From JANNHP01 sp031404455 (lineage in GTDB: Bacteria > Planctomycetota > JAJSAM01 > JAJVHW01), in assembly GCA_031404455.1 (NCBI GenBank), contig JANNHP010000399.1, positions 1 through 38,337 of the forward strand: a stretch of DNA of 38,337 bases, given 5' to 3'. This document shows positions 18,960 to 27,396 of this stretch, piece after piece. Numbering within the stretch: position 1 is the first letter of the stretch; every line of letters starts with the position of its first letter. The notes below the pieces were generated by a model. The model ran no database searches. It was not told where the DNA came from and saw nothing but the letters and a program-made list of their open reading frames with translations. The translations under genes and the position numbers were made by a program.

Positions 18960-19459
18960 CGGTGGACGGCGACTTCAAGATCGGTCGTCGCGGCGGAGGA
19001 TGCTCCGTCTGCGCGAAGGCGCTCGGGCCCGGCACGCCGGCTTCGTCGGCGCTCTACAGGACGGGTGCGGGCGACGCGTCCTTCGAGCGCCGCGACTTCT
19101 GCGCCGCGTGCTTCGAGGCGCCCGAGAAGCGCGGCGACCCGTTCTCCTGGTGGACGGCCGTCGTGCCGCAGCCGGAGGAGAAGAAGGCGCTCTTCGACAC
19201 CGGCGTCGCCCGGGAGTTCCTGAAGAGGCTCTTCCAGGAGAACGCGCCGGAGCGGGCGTCGCTCCGCTACCTGCTCACGCTGCTCCTCCTGCGAAAGAAG
19301 CTCGTGAAGGTCACCGACCAATTCGTCCGCGATGGCGTCGAGGTCATGATCGCCAACGTCCCGCCCGACGAGACGGCCTACGAGGTTTCGTGCCTCGAGC
19401 TCGACGAAGCCGAGACGACGAAGCTCCGCGAGGAGCTCGGTCGCCTCTTCGCGCTCTGA
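18956..19459 (+). CDS. conserved zinc-ribbon protein of unknown function
   Basis: The 167-residue product from GTG 18956 has an N-terminal pair of Cys-x2-Cys (CSVCAKALGPG near 13-16 and FCAACFE near 43-46), likely one zinc site. A conserved-looking WWTAVVP segment, a charged helix (FLKRLFQENAPERASLRYLL) and LLLLRKKLVKV follow. This layout is one I associate with a hypothetical family common in Planctomycetota and related phyla, where the RYxLxLxLxRKK stretch is typical; the memory is not verified. It is coupled to the HEAT lipoprotein gene. Function unknown. Confidence 0.75.
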   Translation: MTVDGDFKIGRRGGGCSVCAKALGPGTPASSALYRTGAGDASFERRDFCAACFEAPEKRGDPFSWWTAVVPQPEEKKALFDTGVAREFLKRLFQENAPERASLRYLLTLLLLRKKLVKVTDQFVRDGVEVMIANVPPDETAYEVSCLELDEAETTKLREELGRLFAL

Positions 19460-19524
19460 GCCGGGCCCGCGTCCCGTCCGCTGCCGGTGCTGCGTCCGGC
19501 AACTCGGCTTCGCGACGCCCTTCC

Positions 19525-19552
19525 GAGCCTGGGGTCTGACCCCGGCAGGCTC
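19525..19552. repeat. REP-like palindrome 1
   Basis: GAGCCT (19525-19530) pairs with AGGCTC (19547-19552), enclosing the near-perfect palindrome GGGGTC-T-GACCCC (19531-19543). The same 13-bp core recurs 59 bp downstream. This is a REP-type structure in the spacer before mraZ. Confidence 0.65.
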
Positions 19553-19589
19553 GCGCCGCCTCGATCCTCGCGACGGGCCTCCAGGCTGG

Positions 19590-19602
19590 GGGGTCTGACC
19601 CC
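19590..19602. repeat. REP-like palindrome 2
   Basis: GGGGTC-T-GACCCC, identical in core to the palindrome at 19531-19543. Flanks differ: the left flank shares only CCAGGCTGG-like bases with copy 1, and no outer stem is formed. Confidence 0.6.
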
Positions 19603-19667
19603 GAGTGGGGCGTTGCGATCCACCCGATTTCGGCCCGATCCGAGCTCAGCGGATTTTCTGGCGTCCT

Positions 19668-19690
19668 AAGTCATGTCGAAATCATGACTT
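19668..19690. promoter_or_regulatory. 8-bp inverted repeat upstream of the dcw cluster
   Basis: AAGTCATG (19668-19675) and CATGACTT (19683-19690) are perfect inverted repeats 7 bp apart in a locally AT-rich stretch, 54 bp upstream of the MraZ boxes. The half-site spacing (15 bp centre to centre) is unlike a terminator and fits an operator for a dimeric regulator. No regulator is identified. Confidence 0.4.
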
Positions 19691-19743
19691 GAGACAACGA
19701 CAAGCCTCGGCCCTCATCCGGCGCCTTGAAGCCGATCAGCCGG

Positions 19744-19778
19744 TGGGGTAAAGTGGGTCACCCTGGGCCAAGGTGGGG
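19744..19778 (+). promoter_or_regulatory. MraZ operator: four TGGGN direct repeats
   Basis: TGGG occurs at 19744, 19754, 19764 and 19774, exactly 10 bp apart (5-bp box, 5-bp spacer): TGGGG, TGGGT, TGGGC, TGGGG. Direct TGGGN boxes with 10-bp period are the known binding site of MraZ in dcw promoters. Here they lie about 50-85 bp before the mraZ start, so autoregulation of the whole cluster is likely. Confidence 0.85.
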
Positions 19779-19830
19779 CACAACTCGCCCCGCGGGGTCG
19801 GTCCAGGAGCCTCCGGGAGAGGTCCACGCG

Positions 19831-20262
19831 GTGTTCGTCGGCAAGCATGACCGCCAACTCGACGGAAAGGGACGCCTCGCGATCCCGGCTGAATACGTCA
19901 AGCAGCTCGACGGCCCCGAGGGCGAGCGCAAGCTCATGATCGCTCCGGGCAAGGCTGGCTGCATCTGGCTCGTCACCCCGCGGCACTGGGAGGAGAAGTT
20001 CGAAGAGCTCGCGAGGCAGTACGCCTCGGCGGTCCCGGACGAGTTCTACCACTTCTGCCAGGAGCGCGACGTCGACAAGGCCGGTCGCATCCTCCTCGAC
20101 CCGAAAGCCCGGGAACTCGCGAACCTGCCCGAGCCGTCGGGCACCGAGCCCGTGCAGGTGGTCGTCGCGGGAAGCGGCCGCTACATCCAGATCTGGCGCA
20201 AGGACACGTACGAGGGACGGGCCAGCTCGCCCGGCGCCTTCGCGCAGGCGGTGCGTCCGTGA
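19831..20262 (+). CDS. mraZ: transcriptional regulator MraZ
   Basis: MraZ is a ring-forming DNA-binding protein that controls the dcw cluster. From GTG 19831 (GGGAGAGG about 8 nt upstream) the product has 143 residues, normal for the family. It has the two expected SpoVT/AbrB-like halves, each with a D-x-K-G-R type motif: FVGKHDRQLDGKGRLAIPAEY at the N-terminus (given as two parts, FVGKHDRQLD and GKGRLAIPAEY) and ERDVDKAGRILLDPKARE in the middle. The start is fixed by the family opening MFxGxxxxxLDxKGR. Four MraZ boxes lie upstream. Overlaps rsmH by 4 nt. Confidence 0.95.
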   Translation: MFVGKHDRQLDGKGRLAIPAEYVKQLDGPEGERKLMIAPGKAGCIWLVTPRHWEEKFEELARQYASAVPDEFYHFCQERDVDKAGRILLDPKARELANLPEPSGTEPVQVVVAGSGRYIQIWRKDTYEGRASSPGAFAQAVRP

Positions 20263-21170
20263 TCGCCACGCACCGTCCGGTCATGCCCAAGGAGACGATC
20301 GACGCCCTGGCCCCGACGGCCGGGGCGTCGCTCTTCGACGGGACGCTCGGTCTCGGCGGCCACGCGCTCGCGTGGCTCGACGCGACCGCGCGTCTCGGAC
20401 GAGCCGGCCGCGTGGTGGGAGTCGACCGCGACCGCGCGGCGCTCTCTCTCGCCCGGAGCCGGATCGATGCCGCGTTCCCCGGTTGCGCCGGCACCCACCA
20501 CGGTTCGTACGAGGAGGCGCCCGCCGCGGTGCTCGGCGCCGGACTCGCCGAGGTCGACGCGGCGCTCCTCGATCTCGGCGCGTCGAGTCTCCAACTCGAC
20601 TCGCCCGAGCGCGGCTTCAGCTTCCAGGCGGGCGGCCCGCTCGACATGCGGATGGACCCGGACGGCAAGGGCCCCACGGCCGCGGACATCGTGAACTCGC
20701 GCACGCTTCCCGAGCTCGAGCGCATCTTCTTCGAGTTCGGCGAGGAGCCGATGGCGCACCGCGCCGCTACGGCGATCGCCGTGGAGCGCGCGCGGGCGCC
20801 GTTCCGCGACACGCTCCGCCTCGCGGAGACGGTCTCGCGCGCCCTCGGCGGCCGCCGCGGCCGGATGCACCCGGCCACGCGCGTCTTCCAGGCGCTGCGG
20901 ATCGAGGTCAACGACGAGATCGGGCGTCTGCGCCGCGGACTTCCCGCCGTGGCGTCGACCGTGCGGGACGGCGGCCGTTTCGCGGTCCTCTCGTTCCACC
21001 GGCTCGAGGACCGCGAGGTGAAGGGCTTCTTCCGGGACGGGCAGGACCGCGGCGCCTTCCGCGAAGTGTGCGACGCGGCACCGTCCCGGGACGAGGTCGC
21101 GGCGAACCCGCGCAGCCGTTCCGCGCGGCTCCGGGCGGTCGTCGTGGTGCGCAAGGAGGCGGCTCGATGA
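20259..21170 (+). CDS. rsmH: 16S rRNA (cytosine-1402-N4) methyltransferase
   Basis: RsmH (MraW) methylates C1402 of 16S rRNA with SAM. The product has 303 residues. It opens HRPVMPKETIDAL, with the SAM motif LFDGTLGLGGHALAWL (the usual VDxTLGxGGH), then GVDRDRAAL and LLDLGASSLQLDSPERGFSF, and later NDEIGRL and LSFHRLEDREVK, all standard. GTG start overlaps the mraZ stop (GTGA). Second gene of the dcw cluster, as in most bacteria. Confidence 0.96.
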   Translation: MIATHRPVMPKETIDALAPTAGASLFDGTLGLGGHALAWLDATARLGRAGRVVGVDRDRAALSLARSRIDAAFPGCAGTHHGSYEEAPAAVLGAGLAEVDAALLDLGASSLQLDSPERGFSFQAGGPLDMRMDPDGKGPTAADIVNSRTLPELERIFFEFGEEPMAHRAATAIAVERARAPFRDTLRLAETVSRALGGRRGRMHPATRVFQALRIEVNDEIGRLRRGLPAVASTVRDGGRFAVLSFHRLEDREVKGFFRDGQDRGAFREVCDAAPSRDEVAANPRSRSARLRAVVVVRKEAAR

Positions 21171-21520
21171 ACGGTGCGAAGCGTGACGAAGGCGTGCTCG
21201 TCGGGATCGCGGCCACGGCCGCGTTTGCAGCCGGGCTGCTCGCCGTCGCGCAGCACGCCCACTGCACGTCGACGGGATACCAGCTCGCGGTCGCCCGCCG
21301 CGCCGGCCTCGAGCTCCGGCGCAGCGCTGCCGAGGCCGAGCTGCGCGTGACCAGGCTGACCACGCCGCAGGCCGCCACGGCACGCGCGGCGGCGATGAAG
21401 CTGACGGCTCTCAAGTACCCGAAGAGCTGGAACGTCGTGAACGCCGCGACGCTCCGCGCCTGCGCCGACCCGGCGAACGCGACCGTGATCTGCGCCGCTC
21501 CCGCGGGGGTGGCACGATGA
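21167..21520 (+). CDS. ftsL: FtsL-like cell division protein
   Basis: This is a 117-residue bitopic protein: short cytoplasmic start (MNGAKRDEG), one membrane helix (about 10-30), then a helical region with repeated Ala/Leu/Arg suited to a coiled coil (LELRRSAAEAELRVTRL). Sequence similarity to known FtsL is low, as is usual for this family; the call rests on size, topology and position between rsmH and ftsI. FtsL would form the FtsQLB complex that activates FtsW-FtsI. Overlaps both neighbours by 4 nt. Pairs of Cys near the C-terminus (CADPANATVICA) are an oddity and could form a periplasmic disulfide. Confidence 0.7.
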   Translation: MNGAKRDEGVLVGIAATAAFAAGLLAVAQHAHCTSTGYQLAVARRAGLELRRSAAEAELRVTRLTTPQAATARAAAMKLTALKYPKSWNVVNAATLRACADPANATVICAAPAGVAR

Positions 21521-23259
21521 ACCCCGCGACGCTCCAGATCCGCGCGGTCGTGGGCCTCTCGATCCTGCTCGGGGTCTTCGTCTGCCTGCTCGGGCGCCTC
21601 TTCTTCATCCAGGTCGTGCAGGAGAACCGCTGGGAGAAGCAGGCCGACGCGCAGCAGTGGACACGCAAGGAAGTCGTTCCCGCGCTGCGCGGACAGATCC
21701 TCGATCGCACCGGCCGCCCGCTCGCCCGCACGGAGAACGCCCCGACGGTGGCGATCGACCCCGCGGCGATCCCGGACCGCGCGCAGGCCGCGCGACTCCT
21801 GCGGGAGGAGCTCGGGGTGTCGCAGGGGGAGTTCGACTCGATCCTCGCCAAGGCGTCGAAGCACTTCGCGTACGTGCGGCGGCAGTTCCACGATCGCGCT
21901 GCGGTCGAGCGGCTGAAGGCGCGAGTCCGCGCGGCGGGCATCGGGTGCTTCGTGTTCCTCGAGGAACCGCAGCGCGTGCACCCCCAGGGGAGCGTCGCCG
22001 CCCACGTGCTCGGCTTCACCGACCGCGACGGGAAGGGCATCGACGGGATCGAGCGGGCGTTCGACGCGCGGCTCGCGGGTCGCGCGGGCAGCAAGATCAC
22101 GCTGCGCGACGCGCGTTCGCAGCAGATCCTGACGGCGGGCGAACCGCTCATCGCCGCGGTGGACGGCGACGACGTGACCCTCACGCTCGACGCGACGATC
22201 CAGTCGTTCTGCGAGAGCGCCGCCGAGCAGAGCTACGTGAACTTCAAGCCGACCGGCACCGTCGCCGCGGTGGTGGACGTGGGGACGGGAGAGATCCTCG
22301 GCCTCGCATGCCGTCCCTCGTACGACCTCTCGAAGCCGGGTGCCGTGCCCGCCGACGTGCGGCGCCCGCGGTTCTTCACCGACATCCACGAACCCGGCAG
22401 CACGTTCAAGCCGCTCGTCATGGCCGCCGCGATCGACTCGGGCGCCGTCGGCGTGACCGAACGCTTCGACTGCGACGACGGACGCATCGGGCGCCGCACG
22501 ATCCACGAGGACGAGGGCCACCGCTACGGCATGCAGGACCCGAGCGGGATCATCGCGCGGTCCTCGAACGTGGGGATGGCGCGGATCGGCCTGCGGCTCG
22601 GGATCAACCGCACCCACACGGCCGTCCGAGCGTTCGGCTTCGGCACGCGGACCGCGATAGCGTGGCCCGGCGAATCGAACGGCCAGGTCGCCGCGCTGAA
22701 GACCTGGTCCGAGACCTACACGCTCTGCTCGGTCGCGTTCGGCCACAACATCGCCGTCACGCCCGCGCAACTTCTCATGGCGTACGCGGCTCTCGCCAAC
22801 GACGGCCTGCGCCTCGAGCCCCGGCTCGTGCTCGACGCGCCCGCGACGGCCTCGCCGGTGCGCGTCGTCAGCGCGAGGACCGCGGCCGTGATGCGGCCGA
22901 TGCTCGAGGAGGTCCTGCTCACCGGAACCGCGAAGGGCGTCAAGCGCTCCGAGTACCGCATCGGCGGGAAGACGGGCACCGCGGACCAGCTCGGCACGGG
23001 CGGCGTGGTCGGCTCTTTCGCCTGCTTCGGACCGCTCGAGAACCCGCGGCTCGCCGTGCTCGTCATCTGCGACCGTCCGACGAAGGGCAACACCCACGGG
23101 AGCGTCGTCGCTGCGCCCTACGCCGTCGACGTGCTCCGCCAGAGCCTTCGTTATCTCGGCGTTCCCCGTTCGGGCGACGCGCCCGTCCGCTTCACGGCGA
23201 CGGGAGCCGGCGCCGATCTCGTCGTGACCAGCGATCCCGCACCGGGGGAGGACCGATGA
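21517..23259 (+). CDS. ftsI: division-specific transpeptidase FtsI (PBP3, class B)
   Basis: FtsI crosslinks septal peptidoglycan in the periplasm. The 580-residue protein has an N-terminal anchor (about 10-30), a pedestal domain with RGQILDRTGRPLA, and the transpeptidase domain with all three active motifs: Ser295-Thr-Phe-Lys298 (GSTFKP), Ser349-Ser-Asn351, and Lys485-Thr-Gly-Thr. The extreme C-terminus (about 545-580) looks like the start of a PASTA-type segment (VPRSGDAPV...VVTSDPAPGE) but is too short for a full domain. Overlaps ftsL and murE by 4 nt. Confidence 0.93.
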   Translation: MNPATLQIRAVVGLSILLGVFVCLLGRLFFIQVVQENRWEKQADAQQWTRKEVVPALRGQILDRTGRPLARTENAPTVAIDPAAIPDRAQAARLLREELGVSQGEFDSILAKASKHFAYVRRQFHDRAAVERLKARVRAAGIGCFVFLEEPQRVHPQGSVAAHVLGFTDRDGKGIDGIERAFDARLAGRAGSKITLRDARSQQILTAGEPLIAAVDGDDVTLTLDATIQSFCESAAEQSYVNFKPTGTVAAVVDVGTGEILGLACRPSYDLSKPGAVPADVRRPRFFTDIHEPGSTFKPLVMAAAIDSGAVGVTERFDCDDGRIGRRTIHEDEGHRYGMQDPSGIIARSSNVGMARIGLRLGINRTHTAVRAFGFGTRTAIAWPGESNGQVAALKTWSETYTLCSVAFGHNIAVTPAQLLMAYAALANDGLRLEPRLVLDAPATASPVRVVSARTAAVMRPMLEEVLLTGTAKGVKRSEYRIGGKTGTADQLGTGGVVGSFACFGPLENPRLAVLVICDRPTKGNTHGSVVAAPYAVDVLRQSLRYLGVPRSGDAPVRFTATGAGADLVVTSDPAPGEDR

Positions 23260-24788
23260 CGCTGCCCAGCCGCTCGCTCCACGATCTCCTCGACGCCGCG
23301 CTCACGGGCGAAGCCCGCGAACAGCTCGGATCGCCCGCGTCGCGCGTACCCGTCACCGGGATCTCGTGCGACTCGCGGACGCTCGTCGCGGGCGAGGCGT
23401 TCGTCGTCGTCCCCGGGACGAAGGACGACGGCGCGCGCTACGCGAAGGACGCCGTCGCCCGCGGCGCCGTGGCACTGATCGTCCCCGGCGACGCGCCGCG
23501 CGAGATCGAGTCGCTCGGGGTTCCTGTCGTCCGCGTCGAGAACCCGCGCGGCGCCCTCGCGGCGCTCGCGGCAGAGTTCCACGGGCATCCGTCGGAGTCG
23601 ATGACGGTCGTCGGCGTCACCGGGACGAACGGGAAGACGACCACGACCCACCTCGTGCGCACGGCGCTCGAGCACGCCGGCCGCGGTCCGTGCGGACTCT
23701 TCGGCACGATCCACCACGAGTGGCCGGGCATCCTAATCCCCGCGAAGAACACGACTCCGGGCGCGCCCGAGCTCCAGTCGATGCTCGCGGCCGCTCGCGA
23801 CGCCGGATGCCGCTCGGCGTCGATGGAGGTCTCGAGCCACGCGCTCGACCAGCGCCGGGTCGAGCGGACGCGCTTCGCGGGTGCGGTCTTCACGAACCTG
23901 ACGGGCGACCACCTCGATTACCACCGGACGATGGAGGGCTACGCCGAGGCGAAGGCCCGGCTCTTCGCGGGACTCGCGCCGGGAGCGGTCGCCGCCGTCA
24001 ACGCGGAGGATCCGTACTCCTCGACGATGGTGCGCGAGTGCAAGGCGCGCGTGCTCCGCTTCGGCCTCGACGCGCCGAGCGACCCGGATGTGACCGCGCG
24101 CAACGTCCGGATGACGTCCGACGGCGTCGCGTTCACGCTCGTGACGCCGTTCGGCGCGGCCGAGATGAAGAGCCCGCTGATCGGCCGGTACAACCTGCTG
24201 AACCTCCTCGCCGCGGCCGCGGTCGTCACCGGGCTCGGCGTCGAACCGGAGGTCGCGGCCGCGGGACTCTCGCAGGTCCGCGGGGTGCGCGGGCGTCTCG
24301 AATCGGTCGAGGCCGGGCAGCCGTTCACGATCGTCGTCGACTACGCGCACAGCGACGACGCCGTGGAGAACGTGCTGCGCAACCTGCGCAACGTCGTCCG
24401 CGGGCGGATCATCACCGTGATCGGCTGCGGCGGCGATCGCGACCGGACGAAGCGGCCGCGCATGGCGCGCGCCGCGGCGGAACTCTCGGACATCGCGTGG
24501 TTCACGTCCGACAACCCGCGCTCCGAGGACCCCGAACGCATCGTCCACGACATGCTCGCGGGCGTGTACGGCGCGCGCAACGTGCGCGTGGAGACGGACC
24601 GGGCGTACGCGATCGCGCGAGCCGTCCACGAGGCGCGCGTCGGCGACTGCGTCGCGATCCTCGGCAAGGGCCACGAGGACTATCAGATCTTCAAGGACCG
24701 CACCGTGCACTTCGACGACCGCGAGGCCGCGAGCGCCGCGGTGCGCGCGGCGCTCGCGGCTGAAGAGAGGGCTCTGGGTACCAGATAG
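23256..24788 (+). CDS. murE: UDP-MurNAc-L-Ala-D-Glu:meso-DAP ligase MurE
   Basis: MurE adds the third stem amino acid in the cytoplasm. The 510-residue product has the P-loop GTNGKTTTT (Lys127), MEVSSHALDQRR, NLTGDHLDYHRTMEGYAEAK (here NLTGDHLDYH and MEGYAEAK; the Lys is the carbamylated type) and VVDYAHSDDAVEN. The specificity motif is DNPRSEDP (Asp419-Arg422): DNPR is known for meso-diaminopimelate ligases, against DNPA for lysine. Predicted murein is therefore of the meso-DAP type. It overlaps ftsI by 4 nt and is followed by the only real gap inside the cluster (58 bp). Confidence 0.95.
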   Translation: MTLPSRSLHDLLDAALTGEAREQLGSPASRVPVTGISCDSRTLVAGEAFVVVPGTKDDGARYAKDAVARGAVALIVPGDAPREIESLGVPVVRVENPRGALAALAAEFHGHPSESMTVVGVTGTNGKTTTTHLVRTALEHAGRGPCGLFGTIHHEWPGILIPAKNTTPGAPELQSMLAAARDAGCRSASMEVSSHALDQRRVERTRFAGAVFTNLTGDHLDYHRTMEGYAEAKARLFAGLAPGAVAAVNAEDPYSSTMVRECKARVLRFGLDAPSDPDVTARNVRMTSDGVAFTLVTPFGAAEMKSPLIGRYNLLNLLAAAAVVTGLGVEPEVAAAGLSQVRGVRGRLESVEAGQPFTIVVDYAHSDDAVENVLRNLRNVVRGRIITVIGCGGDRDRTKRPRMARAAAELSDIAWFTSDNPRSEDPERIVHDMLAGVYGARNVRVETDRAYAIARAVHEARVGDCVAILGKGHEDYQIFKDRTVHFDDREAASAAVRAALAAEERALGTR

Positions 24789-24846
24789 TGTGCTTTTCGT
24801 TCGCTGGTCCACGAGCTACAGTAGCCGGGCCGGCGGGAGGATCCCG

Positions 24847-26268
24847 ATGTCCACGTTCGATTTGACCGGCGCCGCGCGAGTGACAGGCGGGGCGCTCGAG
24901 GGACGCGCAACGTCCCAGGCGATCGCCAGGGTGACGATCGATTCGCGCGAGGCGGGACCCGGCGACCTCTTCGTCGCGCTCCCCGGCACGAAGGCCGACG
25001 GCTCGGACTTCGTCGCCGACGCGATGCGCCGCGGCGCCGCGGCCGCGATCGTGCCGATCGACGCGCCGCCGCTTCTCGCGGAGTTCGCGGACCGCGCGCA
25101 GATCCGCGTCAAGTACCCGAGGAAGGCGCTCGCCGATCTCGCCGCGGCGCACCGCCGCACGCTCACGTGCCCGGTCATCGGCGTCACCGGCAGCAACGGC
25201 AAGAGCTCCACGCGCGAGATGATCGCAAAGGTCCTGGAACCGCTCGGCCCGGTGGTCCAGTCGATCCGGTCCTTCAACAACGACCTCGGCGTGCCGCTCA
25301 CGATCCTGAGGGCCGACGCGGACACGCGGGCGCTCGTGGTGGAGATCGGCTCCTCGGGGCGGGGCGAGATCGCGTCGCTCTGCGGGATCGCGCGCCCCGA
25401 CGTGGGCGTGGTCACGAACGTCGCGCCCGCGCACCTCGAGGGTCTCGGTTCGGAGGACGGCGTCGCGATCGAGAAGTCGGCACTGCCGCGTGCGGGGCCC
25501 GGCGACGGCCACGTCATCCTGAACGCCGAGGACGCGCGCGTCCTCGCGATGGCGGAGCGCACGACGGCGCGCGTCGTCACGTACGGCCTCGGTGCGATGT
25601 CGGCCGACGTGTGGGGCTCGGACGAGCGCCGCACGGCGCGCGGGATGGAGGTGTGGCTCTACGGGAAGATGCCGCTCTTCCTGCCCGTCCCGGGGCGTCA
25701 CAACATCTCGAACGCGATGGCCGCCGTCGCCGTCGGACTCGTCCACGGGATCGACCCCGCGACCATCCGTATCCAGTTGCGCGGCGTGCGCCTGCCGTCG
25801 CTCCGCATGCAGCGCGTGGCCTACCGCGGCGTCACGCTCTTCCTCGACTGCTACAACGCGAACCCCGGTTCGCTCGCCGCGGCGGTCGACGACCTCGCGT
25901 CGCGCACGACGCCCGGGCGGCGGATACTCGTCGTCGGCGACATGCTGGAGCTCGGTCCCCGCAGCGCGGAACTGCACCGCGCGGCCGGGCGCGCGATCGC
26001 CGCCCGCGTCGACGTGCTCTGGTGCGTCGGGACCGCGAGCCGCGACACGATGGAGGGCGCGATCGAGGCGGGGCTCCACCAGGAGAACGCGTTCTGGTCG
26101 CCGACGGTCGAGCACGCCATGGCGGACGCCGCCGTCGCGCCGACGCGCGGCGACGTCGTCCTCCTGAAGGCGTCGCGCGGCATGCGTCTCGAGCGTCTCG
26201 CCGACACGCTGCGCCGCACGCGCTCGGGCATGCCTTCCTCCGGCGGCGAAGTCCGGAAGGTCGGCTGA
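24847..26268 (+). CDS. murF: UDP-MurNAc-tripeptide:D-Ala-D-Ala ligase MurF
   Basis: MurF adds D-Ala-D-Ala to complete the UDP-MurNAc-pentapeptide. From ATG 24847 (GGGAGG at 24835-24840, 6 nt upstream) there are 473 residues. Motifs: DSREAGPGDLFVAL near the start, P-loop GSNGKSSTREM with Lys119, FNNDLGVPLTIL, EIGSSGRGEI, and LDCYNANPGSL. The frame is open back to 24790, but the later ATG has the good ribosome binding site. The 58-bp gap upstream contains a weak TTTTCG/TACAGT pair that might act as an internal promoter; confidence in that is low. Confidence 0.95.
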   Translation: MSTFDLTGAARVTGGALEGRATSQAIARVTIDSREAGPGDLFVALPGTKADGSDFVADAMRRGAAAAIVPIDAPPLLAEFADRAQIRVKYPRKALADLAAAHRRTLTCPVIGVTGSNGKSSTREMIAKVLEPLGPVVQSIRSFNNDLGVPLTILRADADTRALVVEIGSSGRGEIASLCGIARPDVGVVTNVAPAHLEGLGSEDGVAIEKSALPRAGPGDGHVILNAEDARVLAMAERTTARVVTYGLGAMSADVWGSDERRTARGMEVWLYGKMPLFLPVPGRHNISNAMAAVAVGLVHGIDPATIRIQLRGVRLPSLRMQRVAYRGVTLFLDCYNANPGSLAAAVDDLASRTTPGRRILVVGDMLELGPRSAELHRAAGRAIAARVDVLWCVGTASRDTMEGAIEAGLHQENAFWSPTVEHAMADAAVAPTRGDVVLLKASRGMRLERLADTLRRTRSGMPSSGGEVRKVG

Positions 26269-27395
26269 TGGTCCCGAGCCTCCTCCTGCCGCTGTCGAAG
26301 TACATCGAGAGCTTCCGCGTGTTCGAGTCGATCACTCTGCGGGCGCTCTGCGCGGGCATCACCGCGTTCCTCGTCTGCTTCATCGTCGGCGAAGGGATCA
26401 TCGACCGGCTCCGCGCGCTGCGCTTCGGCGAGCGCATCGAATCGGGCAGCGACTGGCTGGCGGAGAAGCACAGGAAGCTCGGCAAGGGCGGCACGCCCAC
26501 GATGGGCGGCATGATCTTCGTCCTCGCGGCGATCCTCGGAACCGTGCTCTTCGCGCGCATCTCGCAGCCGCTGGTGCTCGTCGGACTCTGGACGATGACC
26601 GCGATGGGCGTGCTCGGCGGCTACGACGACCGCATCAAGCTGCTCGGACGCCCCGACCCGCGCAACCCCGGCAAGACGATGCGCGGCATGCGCCTCGTGC
26701 CGAAGCTCGTGGCGCAGAGCGTCATCGCGCTCGTCGCCGTGACGTGGCTCTGGTTCGAGATGAAGGACGTCCCCGGCTGGGCGACGTTCCGGCTCCCCGC
26801 GATCCCCGGCGCCGTGCTGCCGATCGGCGTCGGCGTGGTGGCGCTCGGCGTCTTCACGCTGGTCGGGATCAGCAACGCCGTGAACCTCACCGACGGCCTC
26901 GACGGCCTCGCCGCCGGATGCGGCACGATCGTCGTCCTCGTCATGACGGTCGTCGCGTACCTCGTCGGCCGCGTGGACACGGCGAGCTACCTCGGCCAGG
27001 TGTTCGTCCCGGGTGCCGGCGAGATGACCGTGTTCCTCGCGGCGCTGGCCGGCGCGGTGGGCGGGTTCCTCTGGTGGAACTGCCACCCGGCGAAGGTCTT
27101 CATGGGCAACACCGGCTCGCTGGCGCTCGGCGGCGCCCTCGCGATCGCGGCCGTCGGGATGCGGCAGGAGATCCTGCTCTTCATCGCGGGCTTCGCGTTC
27201 GTGTGGGAAGCGCTCTCCGTGATCCTGCAGGTGGCGTCCTTCCGCTACCGCGGGGGCAGGCGGATCTTCCTCATCGCTCCGTATCACCACCACCTCGAGA
27301 AGCTCGGATGGCCCGAGTCGCGCGTGGTGATGAGTTTCTGGATCAGCTCGGCGTTCCTGGGCGTGGTGGCGCTCGGGCTGACGCGGGCGCTCTGA
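26268..27395 (+). CDS. mraY: phospho-MurNAc-pentapeptide transferase MraY
   Basis: MraY transfers phospho-MurNAc-pentapeptide to undecaprenyl phosphate, giving lipid I. It is a polytopic membrane protein of 375 residues with about ten helices. Motifs: KHRKLGKGGTPTMGG, GGYDDRIKLL (the DD pair), NAVNLTDGLDGLAAG, HPAKVFMGNTGSLALGG and PYHHHLEKLGWPE, the histidine triad of the active site. The start codon overlaps the murF stop (TGATG). The next gene is ftsW only 1 nt downstream; murD, usually here, is absent. Confidence 0.96.
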   Translation: MVPSLLLPLSKYIESFRVFESITLRALCAGITAFLVCFIVGEGIIDRLRALRFGERIESGSDWLAEKHRKLGKGGTPTMGGMIFVLAAILGTVLFARISQPLVLVGLWTMTAMGVLGGYDDRIKLLGRPDPRNPGKTMRGMRLVPKLVAQSVIALVAVTWLWFEMKDVPGWATFRLPAIPGAVLPIGVGVVALGVFTLVGISNAVNLTDGLDGLAAGCGTIVVLVMTVVAYLVGRVDTASYLGQVFVPGAGEMTVFLAALAGAVGGFLWWNCHPAKVFMGNTGSLALGGALAIAAVGMRQEILLFIAGFAFVWEALSVILQVASFRYRGGRRIFLIAPYHHHLEKLGWPESRVVMSFWISSAFLGVVALGLTRAL

Positions 27396-27396
27396 C

